Positions 8,418-17,373 of a stretch of DNA of 41,950 nt are shown in pieces. This stretch comes from Lachnospiraceae bacterium. Its GTDB lineage: Bacteria > Bacillota > Clostridia > Lachnospirales > Lachnospiraceae. The stretch is taken from contig JAFXJR010000110.1 in the NCBI GenBank assembly GCA_017532145.1, positions 1-41,950 on the forward strand. The letters are read 5' to 3'. The stretch's first letter is position 1. The number at the start of each line of letters is the position of its first letter. The position numbers and the translations under genes are program-made. The notes below the pieces were generated by a model. It saw only the letters and a program-made list of their open reading frames with translations. It was not told the DNA's origin and did not search any database.

Positions 8418-8546
8418 ACGACACATTAGATAATTTTTGTGGTTGCAGTGGGCAGTGTTGCATGGGAAGAATATATCCCAAATCGAAAAAACAGAGTAAA
8501 GACAAATGGATAAACCATGATTTAGAAGGAAAGGGTGTATATATCT

Positions 8547-8909
8547 ATGATGGCAGAAAATATACTTGGCTTTATTATCTACCTGCTGGTAGCCCTATTG
8601 ATGATGGGGATAGGTATTTCCCAATTAAGGAGTAAAAATCCGGTTGGATTTTATTCAGGAGAAAAGCCACCTGCACCGGAGGAACTTAAGGATGTAGCAG
8701 CCTGGAACAAAAAGCATGGAATGATGTGGCTGCTGTATGGACTGATTATTCTTCTTTCCTATGGAATAGGGAGGGCAGTAGGCGACAGTATCTGGTGTAT
8801 CTTTCCTATGTGTGGAGGTGTTATTCTTCCGGTGGTGGTGATGATTTGGTACCATCATAGATTAATAAGACGATACAAAAGGAAATCGTTTTCCCAAAAA
8901 GAAGGGTAA
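8547..8909 (+). CDS. Small membrane protein with three predicted helices
   Basis: The 120-residue product has helices near residues 5-25, 60-80 and 84-103, joined by a conserved-looking loop (RSKNPVGFYSGEKPPAPEEL then WNKKHGMMWLLYG). A basic tail ends the protein. The loop-plus-helix pattern is seen in small uncharacterised Clostridia membrane proteins, loosely like SdpI-type immunity proteins, but I cannot name a family. The ATGs at 8547 and 8550 follow AAGGAAAGGG; a GTG at 8535 overlaps that site and is rejected. It begins the same-strand run of accessory genes that extends to 13,165. Confidence 0.75.
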   Translation: MMAENILGFIIYLLVALLMMGIGISQLRSKNPVGFYSGEKPPAPEELKDVAAWNKKHGMMWLLYGLIILLSYGIGRAVGDSIWCIFPMCGGVILPVVVMIWYHHRLIRRYKRKSFSQKEG

Positions 8910-8959
8910 TGAAGCAATGAAGCAGGAAAAAGGCAAGAATAAATCCTATAAGGAACGTA

Positions 8960-9358
8960 ATGAAATGCGATTATCATAAATTTCCTACTATTCAGATAAA
9001 ATATATGCGGATAAGGTTGCGTGGTAAGCTGGAACAATCAGAATTGATACCTGCCAATGGGAAAGATTGGAATACATATATAGACAGTATTGACCACCTG
9101 ATACCCGAAAAGGCTTCTTGTGTATGTTATTACCTGATAGTGGATGGTGGCTGGGTATATCAAGGTAGTATCAAAGAGATAAAAAAGATATTGTATGAAT
9201 ATCCGCAGTGGATGGAGGATTTTTATCTGTTTCCCATGGATTATCGCTGGCTGCTAATTCATTGTGAGGACGGAGCATGTATGTGCAGAGTGTGGAAGTC
9301 CACAGACTCTCCTTCAACTCTTGCAGACGATAAGAGCAGTTCTCCAAAGATAAGATAA
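8960..9358 (+). CDS. Hypothetical protein, immunity-like
   Basis: This 132-residue soluble protein is rich in Trp, Tyr and acidic residues (PANGKDWNTYIDSID.., then PQWMEDFYLFPMDYRWLLIH). No family is recognised. The C-terminal 20 residues become Ser/Lys-rich and look like run-on sequence. The start is the ATG at 8960 with AAGGA five bases upstream. The next gene begins 13 bp downstream. Size, composition and tight packing among other orphans suggest an immunity protein, but this is inference only. Confidence 0.65.
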   Translation: MKCDYHKFPTIQIKYMRIRLRGKLEQSELIPANGKDWNTYIDSIDHLIPEKASCVCYYLIVDGGWVYQGSIKEIKKILYEYPQWMEDFYLFPMDYRWLLIHCEDGACMCRVWKSTDSPSTLADDKSSSPKIR

Positions 9359-9371
9359 GGAAGAGAGGAAA

Positions 9372-9824
9372 ATGATGAATGGAAGAAAACAACAGTATCT
9401 CCCAATAACAGCTGAACAGTTGATAGAAGAACAGATAGGGCAGGATGATAGATATCGGTTTTACCGTCCGCTTATCCCCCTTCAGATTTTTCATTGCCTG
9501 ATTCCGGTAGAAGACATGGAGAACTGCACCATCGGTATTTCTGTAAACTATGAGTTGCCGCAGATGCTTTCGGTTATCAATAATTATCTGGAGTGGATAA
9601 CAACTTGCGAGAAGCAGCTGGTTTCCTATGTTCAGGAACGATTAAAGGAGGAACTTACCAAGGACTGGTTTCAGAGGATAGAGGTATGGAGTGCTTCCTT
9701 TATTTTTAACACCTTGGATGACTATGGTGCAACGATAGCATTTAGTGAAAGTATTTTTGAGGATCATATTCTGGAGATAGATTTTGAAAAGGACAGGATT
9801 GTGGCTGACAGATTGAATGGTTGA
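9372..9824 (+). CDS. Hypothetical protein, immunity-like
   Basis: The 150-residue product is acidic and lacks a signal or membrane segment. Its C-terminal half (WFQRIEVWSASFIFNTLDDYGATIAF.., then DHILEIDFEKDRI) has the alternating strand pattern typical of small alpha/beta immunity folds and ends in a DFEKDRIVADRL motif. I cannot name the family. AGAGGA precedes the double ATG at 9372/9375. It is packed between two other accessory genes on the same strand. Confidence 0.65.
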   Translation: MMNGRKQQYLPITAEQLIEEQIGQDDRYRFYRPLIPLQIFHCLIPVEDMENCTIGISVNYELPQMLSVINNYLEWITTCEKQLVSYVQERLKEELTKDWFQRIEVWSASFIFNTLDDYGATIAFSESIFEDHILEIDFEKDRIVADRLNG

Positions 9825-9865
9825 AAAGATAGCAGGATAAAAAAGACAACGTGGAGGAAAGCTTT

Positions 9866-10941
9866 ATGGCTGATATGTTCGATTATCTTCAATGGAGGGG
9901 AGATATTCTATTTTCTCAAATATCCTTAAATCCGGTGGATGCCCTGATTTTTTCCACTCTCTCTTATGTACAGCTGGATGGTATTGCGCCAGAGGTCATA
10001 GAGAAACGAATAACGTTGGAAGAGGCAGTAAAAGTTTTTCTCAAAAAGCCTGAGCCTGAGACCAGGGTTCGGGTAAGGCAGGATATTGAACTTTTACAGG
10101 CGGTAGCACAGTCTCACCGATTTAGAAATATTCAGCTTTGTTTTTATCGAAGTATTCTGGTGGCAGAGGAGGAGACTCAGTTTGCTGCTTTGACCTATCT
10201 GCTGGAGGATGGAACGGCAGTTCTGGTTTTTCGGGGAACAGATCGAACTCTGATAGGATGGAAAGAAGATTTTAATATGAGTTTTTATGAAAGTGTTCCG
10301 GCACAGAGGGAAGCACTAAGGTATGTGGAGGAGTTTGCAAAAGCCAGTAACCAGCCATTGTATATTACAGGGCATTCCAAGGGAGGAAACCTGGCTGTAT
10401 ATGCAGCGGCAAAAAGTGGGGAAAGGATACAGAAAAGGATTTTGGCTGTATATAATCAGGATGGTCCCGGTTTTACTGAACATATGTTGGAAATCCGGGA
10501 TATCAGGCAATAGTACCTAAGATTCATACCTATATTCCTCAGTCTTCTGTGGTGGGAATGCTTTTAGAGCATGAGGAATCCTATACGGTGATTAAAAGCA
10601 GTCAGATTGGTGTTATGCAGCACAATCCATATTCCTGGGAGATACTGGGGACAGATTTCATTCATATAGAGGAAGTATCTGAGGAATCCCGGCGACTTGA
10701 CAAGGCACTAAAAAGTTGGTTGTCTGGAATGAGTCTGGAGGAAAGAAGTGATTTAACCGATACTATTTATGAACTGTTCACTTCTGTAGGAGTCAGCCAG
10801 ACGATAGATTTGGTGCAGCCCAAAAATGTCCGCAGCTATGTAAAAGCATTGGCCAATGACGAAAAAAAGCGTCAGTTGATTGCGGGAAAGATGGTGACTT
10901 TGCTCCGAGCGATGAAGGATGCACAGCATGATAAAGAATAA
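9866..10941 (+). pseudogene. DUF2974 / Mbeg1-like alpha/beta-hydrolase, with a frameshift
   Basis: The frame from ATG 9866 reads ADMFDYLQWRGDILFSQISLNPVDALIFSTLSYV, the typical opening of DUF2974 (Mbeg1-like) proteins. VLVFRGTDRTLIGWKEDF and the lipase elbow GHSKGG, with the nucleophilic Ser, follow. After QDGPGFTEHMLE the frame stops at 10511, but the family sequence continues in another frame (PGYQAIVPKIHTYIPQSSVV..) to 10941. One base appears missing within GGAAATCCGGG (about 10489-10499). Members occur near toxin and secretion genes in Firmicutes; their substrate is unknown. If the deletion is a sequence error, the gene is intact at about 358 residues. Confidence 0.85.
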
Positions 10942-10987
10942 GGGGAGAGCAGATTAGGAAAAAGTAAAAGGAATAGAGGCAGGCAAG

Positions 10988-11788
10988 ATGATGGCAGGCA
11001 AAAGCAAGGGGATAACAGAGACAGAAAAGATGATAACAGGGATAAGTAAGGCAGCAAATCGGAGGAAGATATCGTCTCTAAGGCGTATTTATCTGATACG
11101 TCTACTGGGACGCTGCTGCCTCTTTCTTTTTTGTGTATTTTTATATAGATATCATCCGGAGGAGTTGGTTATCTTACAGGAAAAACAATTCTTTCAACGA
11201 TTTTCCATTCTGCATCTTATCTGGGGTATTTGGGTAATCGATATGGTTCATCAGATAATACCGGCAGGAAAGCAGCTTTCTCTGGGCTCTCAAAAGCTGT
11301 TTGGACAATATTTTAAGTCTACAGAAAAAAAGTGGGATAGTCAGCAGCTTAGACAATATATAAAAGAAGCTACTAAATTGGCCTACAGGGTATTTGTGAT
11401 TTGGGCAGTACTGATTGTAGTTATTGGTATACTCTATGATAGAAAAATATTGGATGATTCTTTATTGTTTATGATTAGCGTGGCTTTCTATGTTTGTGAC
11501 CTGATTTGTGTGTTGATTTGGTGTCCTTTTCGTCTGATCATGAAAAACCGCTGCTGTACCACCTGCCGAATCTTTAATTGGGATCATTTAATGATGTTTA
11601 CACCTATGTTGTTTGTTAAGGGCTTTTACTCTTACAGTCTGCTGTTTTTTGCTTTTGCAGTTTGGATAATATGGGAGCTGGCTGTTATTCGGTATCCGGA
11701 GCGGTTTTGGGAGCATTCCAACGAAGCTTTGAAATGTTCCCGATGTACAGATAAGGTCTGTACTCAATATTGTCAGAAACCCAGATAA
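10988..11788 (+). CDS. Uncharacterised polytopic membrane protein with Cys-rich segments
   Basis: The 266-residue protein has about five or six hydrophobic helices (near residues 39-52, 73-92, 133-151, 156-177, 195-210 and 213-232). It carries two cysteine clusters: CCTTCRIFNWDHLMMFTP between helices, and CSRCTDKVCTQYC at the C-terminus. The Cys-x2-Cys spacings could bind metal. No family is recognised. The start is uncertain: ATG 10988 has only a weak GAGGCAGG site. It lies 46 bp after the DUF2974 gene and 33 bp before the next gene, so it is probably in the same transcript. Confidence 0.7.
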   Translation: MMAGKSKGITETEKMITGISKAANRRKISSLRRIYLIRLLGRCCLFLFCVFLYRYHPEELVILQEKQFFQRFSILHLIWGIWVIDMVHQIIPAGKQLSLGSQKLFGQYFKSTEKKWDSQQLRQYIKEATKLAYRVFVIWAVLIVVIGILYDRKILDDSLLFMISVAFYVCDLICVLIWCPFRLIMKNRCCTTCRIFNWDHLMMFTPMLFVKGFYSYSLLFFAFAVWIIWELAVIRYPERFWEHSNEALKCSRCTDKVCTQYCQKPR

Positions 11789-11824
11789 AAGAAGATATCG
11801 GTTTTACCAGATAGGAGGAATGTG

Positions 11825-12598
11825 ATGTTTGTTCGGGCACGGGATAAAGAAAGTGGAACATATTATAAATCTATGGTCTATGGATTAATCAATACGGGGT
11901 ATTATGAGCAGGCGATTTTGTTTCACCCTAACCGCAATACTTTTGAACTAATAGACTATTTTGATAAGGGAACAGTTAATGGAGAACAACAGAATTTCCT
12001 TCCTGTTCCACTCTACGAATGGATTAACCAGGAAAGAGTTAACTGGGTTACTTATAAAGAAACTGATTTATATCCCTTAAAGCAGTATAGCAGAGAGTAT
12101 GCTTTTGAAGTTGGGATAACCTTATATCAGGGCTATCAGGAGATAGTTGAAAATTTTGAATTGATGTGGAAGCTGCTCTGCAAAAAGAGGGTTTCTTTCC
12201 AGGAAGCAGGAATCTGTTTAAGGACGAATGAAGATGCTGGTGAGTGGACCTATATCAGAACCCAGAATGATGCCGATGAGTTGATGAAGTTATTTGCGGG
12301 CTTTCATGATGCCACTTTGGGTAAGCTGGTTTATGAAGAAGACTATGAGAAAAAGCAGTTAAATGTAATTTTTGACAACTCGGGCTGGTATGGTGTTATC
12401 GAACTTTGTTTTGAAGGACTGATTAGGATGAATTTAGTTGGTTTCCCCGAAAATTGCAGTCGGGAAATCTATGAAGCAGTTTTACTTATTCAAGATGAAA
12501 GTGTCTTTTGGGCAGACAGTTTTTTAGAGAAAGAATCTATGGATTATCAGGGAACCTGGATAAAAGCATTAAATGTAAAATGGAAAAAGAAGAAGTAA
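11825..12598 (+). CDS. Hypothetical protein, possible two-part immunity-like protein
   Basis: The product has 257 residues and is soluble. The N-terminal half (FVRARDKESGTYYKSMVYGL..) contains LFHPNRNTFELIDYFDKG. The C-terminal part (about residues 150-250) contains FHDATLGKLVYEEDYEKKQL, IFDNSGWYGVIELCFEGLIR and IQDESVFWAD, a pattern I associate with small immunity-type domains in Clostridia, but I cannot name a family. ATG 11825 has AGGAGGAA upstream; a GTG at 11822 is adjacent. It belongs to the accessory run. Confidence 0.7.
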   Translation: MFVRARDKESGTYYKSMVYGLINTGYYEQAILFHPNRNTFELIDYFDKGTVNGEQQNFLPVPLYEWINQERVNWVTYKETDLYPLKQYSREYAFEVGITLYQGYQEIVENFELMWKLLCKKRVSFQEAGICLRTNEDAGEWTYIRTQNDADELMKLFAGFHDATLGKLVYEEDYEKKQLNVIFDNSGWYGVIELCFEGLIRMNLVGFPENCSREIYEAVLLIQDESVFWADSFLEKESMDYQGTWIKALNVKWKKKK

Positions 12599-12616
12599 CA
12601 GAGGAGGTTATTCCCC

Positions 12617-13165
12617 ATGAGGAAGGTAGATATTGATGAACTGACGTTTGCAAATAAAAACTTTTGGCATAGTTTTTTTCTGAGCAGTTACCCTAATGCC
12701 TATAATGAACAAGAGGATAACCATCTGTTAGATTTAGCAGAGGAGATAGCTATTGAGGAGGATTTAGAATACTGGAATCAATTGACTGGCTGGTATGGGG
12801 GAATGTTAGATGAAAGGGATGGATATATAGATAAGCCTTCCTATCTGGAGATTGATATGGGGGCAAATAACGATTTACGGATAGAATTTCATCCCGGAGA
12901 CATCCTCTATTTTATCAATGGAGAAGAAATCGGGAATACGGGGCCGCATTGGAAGCTGAATGTCTTACCTTTTGATAAGATAAAGTCAGTACTTGAAACA
13001 GAAAAGGGAGAGATTTTATTCTGGCTATTGCTTCCCCTGGCGAAAATAGAAGAGGAAGAAATGGAGAATACCTGCCATTTTCTTACCATTAAAATAAAAG
13101 AAATATTTGAGGAAGAGATGGGGGAGATGATAGTCAGACTAATCATTTATCAGTTTTTGGAATAG
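12617..13165 (+). CDS. Acidic hypothetical protein, immunity-like
   Basis: The 182-residue product is strongly acidic. It has a conserved-looking core (NQLTGWYGGMLDERDGYID.., then LRIEFHPGDILYFINGEEIG and GPHWKLNVLPFDKI). There is no signal peptide or membrane helix. I do not recognise the family. The start follows AGGAGG with 10-base spacing, 18 bp after the previous gene. It is the last gene of the accessory run; a repeat (R2) follows. Confidence 0.7.
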   Translation: MRKVDIDELTFANKNFWHSFFLSSYPNAYNEQEDNHLLDLAEEIAIEEDLEYWNQLTGWYGGMLDERDGYIDKPSYLEIDMGANNDLRIEFHPGDILYFINGEEIGNTGPHWKLNVLPFDKIKSVLETEKGEILFWLLLPLAKIEEEEMENTCHFLTIKIKEIFEEEMGEMIVRLIIYQFLE

Positions 13166-13246
13166 AATCCGGGAATCAGTGAAAAAGAGTAATGGAAAAG
13201 GTAGTTACTTTTCACCCCCATGCTACCCACTCTACTGTATGGTATG

Positions 13247-13366
13247 GCGAGAATGCATAAATTCAGCTCATACATCGTTTGTCTCACCACAGGTGACTTG
13301 ATATACAGTCGATATCCGTTACCCTTTACAGGTCAGCTGGCTGACGTGTAAAGGGCAACAAAAGGT
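13247..13366. repeat. Dispersed palindromic repeat R2, copy a
   Basis: It shares AAATTCAGCT.AT.CATCG, TCCGTTACC.TTTACA, GGTCAGCTGGCTGA and GTGT.AA.GG.AACAAA with 21001-21112. It forms a long hairpin, GTTACCCTTTACA with TGTAAAGGGCAAC (one mismatch), capped by GTCAG-CTGG-CTGAC. A second hairpin is TCACC-ACA-GGTGA. It occupies most of the 318-bp gap 13166-13483; nothing else is seen there. Confidence 0.8.
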
Positions 13367-13483
13367 AATCTGAGAACAGAAGCAGTTAATGCGGATAATT
13401 GACAGTCGATACAATCCATAGTAGAATAACCAAAAGTGAAGGTGATACACCACAAGGATACGTTAGAAAAAGGATACACCAGA

Positions 13484-14389
13484 ATGGACAACAATATTTT
13501 ATCAGGAATGAATGAAAGATATATAAATTTAAGTCAGGAACACAAAAGAATTGTTGACTATATTGCTACCCACTATGAGCAGGCTATGCTGATTACACCT
13601 GCACAGTTGGGGGAAATAATAGGAGTCAGTGAGACTATTGTGGTTCATTTTGCTTCCGGTATCAGCTACGGAGGGTATCCGAAATTTCTGACAGATTGGG
13701 CAAAAAGCAAATTGAATACCATGCAGAAAACCAGCATAAACTATGGGAAAAGTGGTCGGTCGGATCTTTTGGCTTCTGTATTAGCATTGGATATGGAAAG
13801 GCTGCAGGATACGATGGAGCATCTGGATAGAAAATCGTTTGAAATGGCAGTAGATGTGCTTTTGGCAGCAGAGACAGTCTATGTGGTTGGTCTGCGTAGC
13901 TGTGGTTTGCTGGCAGAATTTTTACATTTTTATCTGAATATGGTAAGACGAAATATTATTCTGGTGAGAACCACCAGTGCCAGTGAGCTGTTTGAACAGA
14001 TGATTCATATTAACGAAAAGGATGTGCTGGTAGGAATCAGTTTTCCCCGCTATTCTATGAGAACCTTAAAAGCGATGGAGTTTGCCAACGACAGAAATGC
14101 TAAGGTGATAGCCATTACAGACAGTGTGCATTCTCCCATGAATCTCTATTCCTCCTGTAATCTGTGTGTAAGAACTCACAAGGTATCTATTATTAACTCT
14201 CTGGTGGCACCTTTAAGTCTGATTAATGCACTGGTGGTTGCTATCTGTCAAAAACAGCCATTGGAGGTTAAGACCAGTATGGAACGGCTGGAGGAAGTAT
14301 GGGAGAGTTATCAGGTGTATCTCAATGATGAAATAGATATTATGGATGAAGAGCCTTCCGCTCTGGCTTCCGATACAAGGAAAATTTAA
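13484..14389 (+). CDS. RpiR-family transcriptional regulator (HTH + SIS)
   Basis: The 301-residue product has an N-terminal RpiR helix-turn-helix (about residues 10-80, with PAQLGEIIGVSETIVVHFA) and a C-terminal SIS sugar-phosphate-binding domain (about 110-240, with VYVVGLRSCGLLAEFL.. and DVLVGISFPRYS). Such proteins sense phosphosugars and control carbohydrate genes. The recognition helix has VVHF where VVRF is common. The ATG at 13484 has AAAAAGGA about 10 bases upstream; a GTG at 13436 is in frame but less likely. No sugar operon is adjacent, so its targets cannot be inferred. The FAD protein follows 62 bp downstream. Confidence 0.85.
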   Translation: MDNNILSGMNERYINLSQEHKRIVDYIATHYEQAMLITPAQLGEIIGVSETIVVHFASGISYGGYPKFLTDWAKSKLNTMQKTSINYGKSGRSDLLASVLALDMERLQDTMEHLDRKSFEMAVDVLLAAETVYVVGLRSCGLLAEFLHFYLNMVRRNIILVRTTSASELFEQMIHINEKDVLVGISFPRYSMRTLKAMEFANDRNAKVIAITDSVHSPMNLYSSCNLCVRTHKVSIINSLVAPLSLINALVVAICQKQPLEVKTSMERLEEVWESYQVYLNDEIDIMDEEPSALASDTRKI

Positions 14390-14451
14390 TGTAAAAAACG
14401 TTTGTTCATCAAGACAGGTTTCCCCCTGTAACAAACAAAAGGAATTGATAG

Positions 14452-15729
14452 ATGAAAAGAGTCATAGTAATTGGCGGCGGAGCAGCAGGGATGATGGCTG
14501 CGGTGGCAGCAGCAAGACAGGGAGTTGAAGTACTTCTTTTGGAAAAAAATGAAAAATTGGGAAAAAAGCTTTTTATTACAGGCAAAGGTCGATGTAATGT
14601 GACTAATGCCTGTGAACTGGAGGATTTATTTGGAAATATTGTAACCAATAGAAAGTTTTTATACAGTGCTTTTTATGGTTTTGATAATCAGGCTGTTATG
14701 GCATTTTTTGAAGAAGCAGGTTGTCCGTTAAAGATAGAACGGGGAGAGCGGGTATTTCCGGTTTCAGACCATTCCTCTGATGTGATTGCTGCCCTAATGA
14801 GGCAGATGAAAAAAGGAGGTGTGAGGCTTCGATTGGATACCAGAGTAAAAGAATTGGTCTGCCATCAGGACAGGGTAACTGGTGTATTGTTGGCAGATGG
14901 CAAATTAGAGGAGGCAGATGCAGTAATTTTGGCATCAGGAGGTCTCTCTTATCCCTTAACCGGGTCTGACGGAGACGGTTATCGGATGGCAGTAAAAGTG
15001 GGACATACTCTGAAAGATATGCTCCCTGCTTTGGTGCCTTTGGCAGTAGAAGGAGACTGGTGTAAAAGACTGCAGGGACTGGCACTTAAACATGTATCAG
15101 TGACACTGGTACAGGGGGGAAAAAAGCCATTTTACCAAGGGTTTGGAGAGATGCTGTTTACCCATTTCGGTGTCAGTGGACCACTGATTTTAAGTGCCAG
15201 CAGCTATTATACAGCCCAAAAGGAGCGGGAGGATATTGTGCTTCATCTGGATTTAAAGCCTGCACTGACAGTACAGCAGCTGGATAAGCGATTGTTAAGA
15301 GATTTTGAAGAAAATAAGAATAAGCAGTTTAAAAATGTGCTGGGAGGATTGTTTCCTGCTAAGCTGATTCCCGTAATGATTGAAAAATCTGGGATTGATG
15401 CGGAAAAGAAGGTACATGAGATTACCAAAGAAGAACGGACGGCATTTGTGCAGTTAATCAAGGATCTGCAGTTGAATATTACAGGAACCAGAAGCTATAG
15501 TGAGGCTGTCATTACCAAGGGAGGTATTACCACAAAAGAGGTAAACCCTTCTACGATGGAATCAAAAAAAGTAGGCGGACTCTATTTTGCCGGTGAAATT
15601 CTGGATTTGGATGCATTGACAGGAGGCTTTAATCTTCAGATTGCATGGTCTACAGGGTGGCTGGCCGGACAGAGTGCTGCAGAAAAACTTGCATCAGAAA
15701 ATGTGGAAGCAAAAAATTCTGCAACATAA
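14452..15729 (+). CDS. NAD(P)/FAD-dependent oxidoreductase, BaiN/HI0933 family
   Basis: The N-terminal Rossmann motif VIVIGGGAAGMMAA binds FAD. The family block KNEKLGKKLFITGKGRCNVTNA follows at once, and the C-terminal FAD-contact motif GLYFAGEILDLDALTGGFNLQ is present. At 425 residues it has normal family length. Members are annotated as aminoacetone oxidase or, for one Clostridium scindens homologue, as a bile-acid reductase (BaiN), but most have no tested substrate, and nothing here supports a bile-acid role. AAAGGAA precedes the ATG. It heads a run with cmk, ispH and rpsA, an arrangement common in Clostridia. Confidence 0.9.
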   Translation: MKRVIVIGGGAAGMMAAVAAARQGVEVLLLEKNEKLGKKLFITGKGRCNVTNACELEDLFGNIVTNRKFLYSAFYGFDNQAVMAFFEEAGCPLKIERGERVFPVSDHSSDVIAALMRQMKKGGVRLRLDTRVKELVCHQDRVTGVLLADGKLEEADAVILASGGLSYPLTGSDGDGYRMAVKVGHTLKDMLPALVPLAVEGDWCKRLQGLALKHVSVTLVQGGKKPFYQGFGEMLFTHFGVSGPLILSASSYYTAQKEREDIVLHLDLKPALTVQQLDKRLLRDFEENKNKQFKNVLGGLFPAKLIPVMIEKSGIDAEKKVHEITKEERTAFVQLIKDLQLNITGTRSYSEAVITKGGITTKEVNPSTMESKKVGGLYFAGEILDLDALTGGFNLQIAWSTGWLAGQSAAEKLASENVEAKNSAT

Positions 15730-15818
15730 AAGGTTGAAGGGAAAATTCAGCCCTATAAGCTGTTGCAACAAAATGTTTGGTCAAGAGGTTTACTGCATGA
15801 GAAAGGAGCAGAAAGAAT

Positions 15819-16478
15819 ATGAGTTACCGTATTGCCATAGATGGACCTGCGGGAGCAGGAAAAAGTACAATAGCAAAAAAAATTGCAAAGGAAAAGGGAT
15901 TTATTTATGTGGATACCGGAGCCATGTACCGGGCTATGGCACTTTATCTTTTAAGAAGTGGTGTAGAGCCGGCTGATGGGGATGAGATTGCTGAAAAATG
16001 TAAAGAAGCAGACATTACTATCCGATATGAAAAAGGAGGACAGGTAGTTTTTTTAAATGGTGAAGATGTAAATGGCTTAATCCGTACAGAGGAGGTTGGC
16101 AATATGGCTTCTGCAAGCAGTGCCATTCCCCAGGTACGTCAGAAGCTGGTAGAACTGCAGCAGCGTCTGGCCAATAGTACGGATGTAGTAATGGATGGTA
16201 GGGATATTGGAACCTGTGTTCTCCCTGATGCTGATGTGAAAGTTTATCTTACGGCTGACAGCAGAGTGAGAGCAAAACGTAGATATGAAGAATTGGTAGC
16301 CAGGGGAGAAAGTTGTAATCTGGACAGGATAGAACAGGATATTATTGAAAGAGACAAACGGGATATGACCAGAGAAATATCACCTCTCAGACAGGCAGCA
16401 GATGCTGTGCTGATTGATTCCTCGCATATGGATATTGATGAAGTAGTGCAGGCAGTGATTGCTTTAACAGAGCAGTAA
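15819..16478 (+). CDS. cmk: Cytidylate kinase
   Basis: Cmk phosphorylates CMP and dCMP. The P-loop is IDGPAGAGKST near the N-terminus, followed by DTGAMYRAMALYL, the GRDIGT motif, and the lid region RAKRRYEEL..RDKRDMTRE. The length of 219 residues is standard. The start follows AAAGGAG about 11 bases upstream. It lies 89 bp after the FAD protein and 43 bp before ispH. Confidence 0.97.
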   Translation: MSYRIAIDGPAGAGKSTIAKKIAKEKGFIYVDTGAMYRAMALYLLRSGVEPADGDEIAEKCKEADITIRYEKGGQVVFLNGEDVNGLIRTEEVGNMASASSAIPQVRQKLVELQQRLANSTDVVMDGRDIGTCVLPDADVKVYLTADSRVRAKRRYEELVARGESCNLDRIEQDIIERDKRDMTREISPLRQAADAVLIDSSHMDIDEVVQAVIALTEQ

Positions 16479-16521
16479 TTTGCCGGTTTATGCCTTTAAA
16501 TGGAAAGGAGGAAATCAGAAA

Positions 16522-17373
16522 ATGGAAGTGATATTAGCAAAAAGTGCCGGATTTTGTTTTGGGGTGGAAAAGGCAGTGGAGACAGTCTATGACCAGCTGG
16601 CACAGGAAAAGCAGATTTATACCTTTGGTCCCATCATCCACAATGAAGAAGTAGTCAGAGATTTGGAATTGCGGGGAGTAAAGGTGGTGGAAGACATAGA
16701 AGACCTGAAGAAGATAGGCTCTGGAACGGTGATTATACGTTCTCATGGTGTATCCAGACAAGTGGTTGAGTTAATCCGGCGGCAGGGTTTGGAGTGTGTG
16801 GATGCCACCTGTCCTTTTGTCAAGCGTATCCATAAAATTGTGGAAAAAGAAAGCAGTTTGGGCAAGCAGATTATTATTGTAGGAAATCCTGGGCATCCTG
16901 AAGTAGAGGGGATTCAGGGGTGGGTCTGTGGTACCGAAGCTGTGGTGGTAGAGTCGGAAGAGGAAGCAGAAAAGCTTGTCTTTAAAGAGGCAGAAATCTG
17001 TATTGTGGCTCAGACGACATTTAACTACAAGAAATTTAAAGATATAGTTGAAATTTTTCTGAAAAAAGGTTACAATAATATCAGTGTTTTAAACACTATA
17101 TGTAATGCGACAGAAGAAAGGCAGACTGAGGCACGGCAGATTGCGTCTCAGGTTGCCAGCATGATAGTAATAGGGGGGACTCACAGCTCCAATACAAGGA
17201 AGCTTTATGAAATCTGTAAGGAGGAATGTGAGAATACTCATTTTATACAGACACTGGATGACTTGCGTTTAGAACTACCTAAAGCTGCTTCACCGGTCGG
17301 TATTACTGCCGGGGCATCGACCCCAAACAATATTATTGAGGAGGTTCAAAATTATGTCAGAATTAACTTTTGA
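16522..17373 (+). CDS. ispH: 4-hydroxy-3-methylbut-2-enyl diphosphate reductase IspH
   Basis: IspH makes IPP and DMAPP in the last step of the MEP isoprenoid pathway, using a [4Fe-4S] cluster. The three cluster cysteines are visible in AGFCFGVEKAV (Cys12), DATCPFVKRIH and LNTICNATEERQ. The GASTPNNIIEEV ending is typical. The product has 283 residues from ATG 16522, which has AAAGGAGG upstream; the frame is open from 16480 but without a site. The 3' end overlaps rpsA by 20 bases, and GAGGAGG inside ispH serves rpsA. In some Clostridia IspH and S1 are fused; here they are coupled but separate. Confidence 0.96.
   Translation: MEVILAKSAGFCFGVEKAVETVYDQLAQEKQIYTFGPIIHNEEVVRDLELRGVKVVEDIEDLKKIGSGTVIIRSHGVSRQVVELIRRQGLECVDATCPFVKRIHKIVEKESSLGKQIIIVGNPGHPEVEGIQGWVCGTEAVVVESEEEAEKLVFKEAEICIVAQTTFNYKKFKDIVEIFLKKGYNNISVLNTICNATEERQTEARQIASQVASMIVIGGTHSSNTRKLYEICKEECENTHFIQTLDDLRLELPKAASPVGITAGASTPNNIIEEVQNYVRINF

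Noticed and set aside
8466-8636. An open frame reading GRIYPKSKKQSKDKWINHD.. across the start of the 8547 gene
   Set aside because: It is protein-like by eye, but it overlaps a gene with a good ribosome site and clear membrane helices, and it has no start signal of its own. I treat it as a shadow frame.
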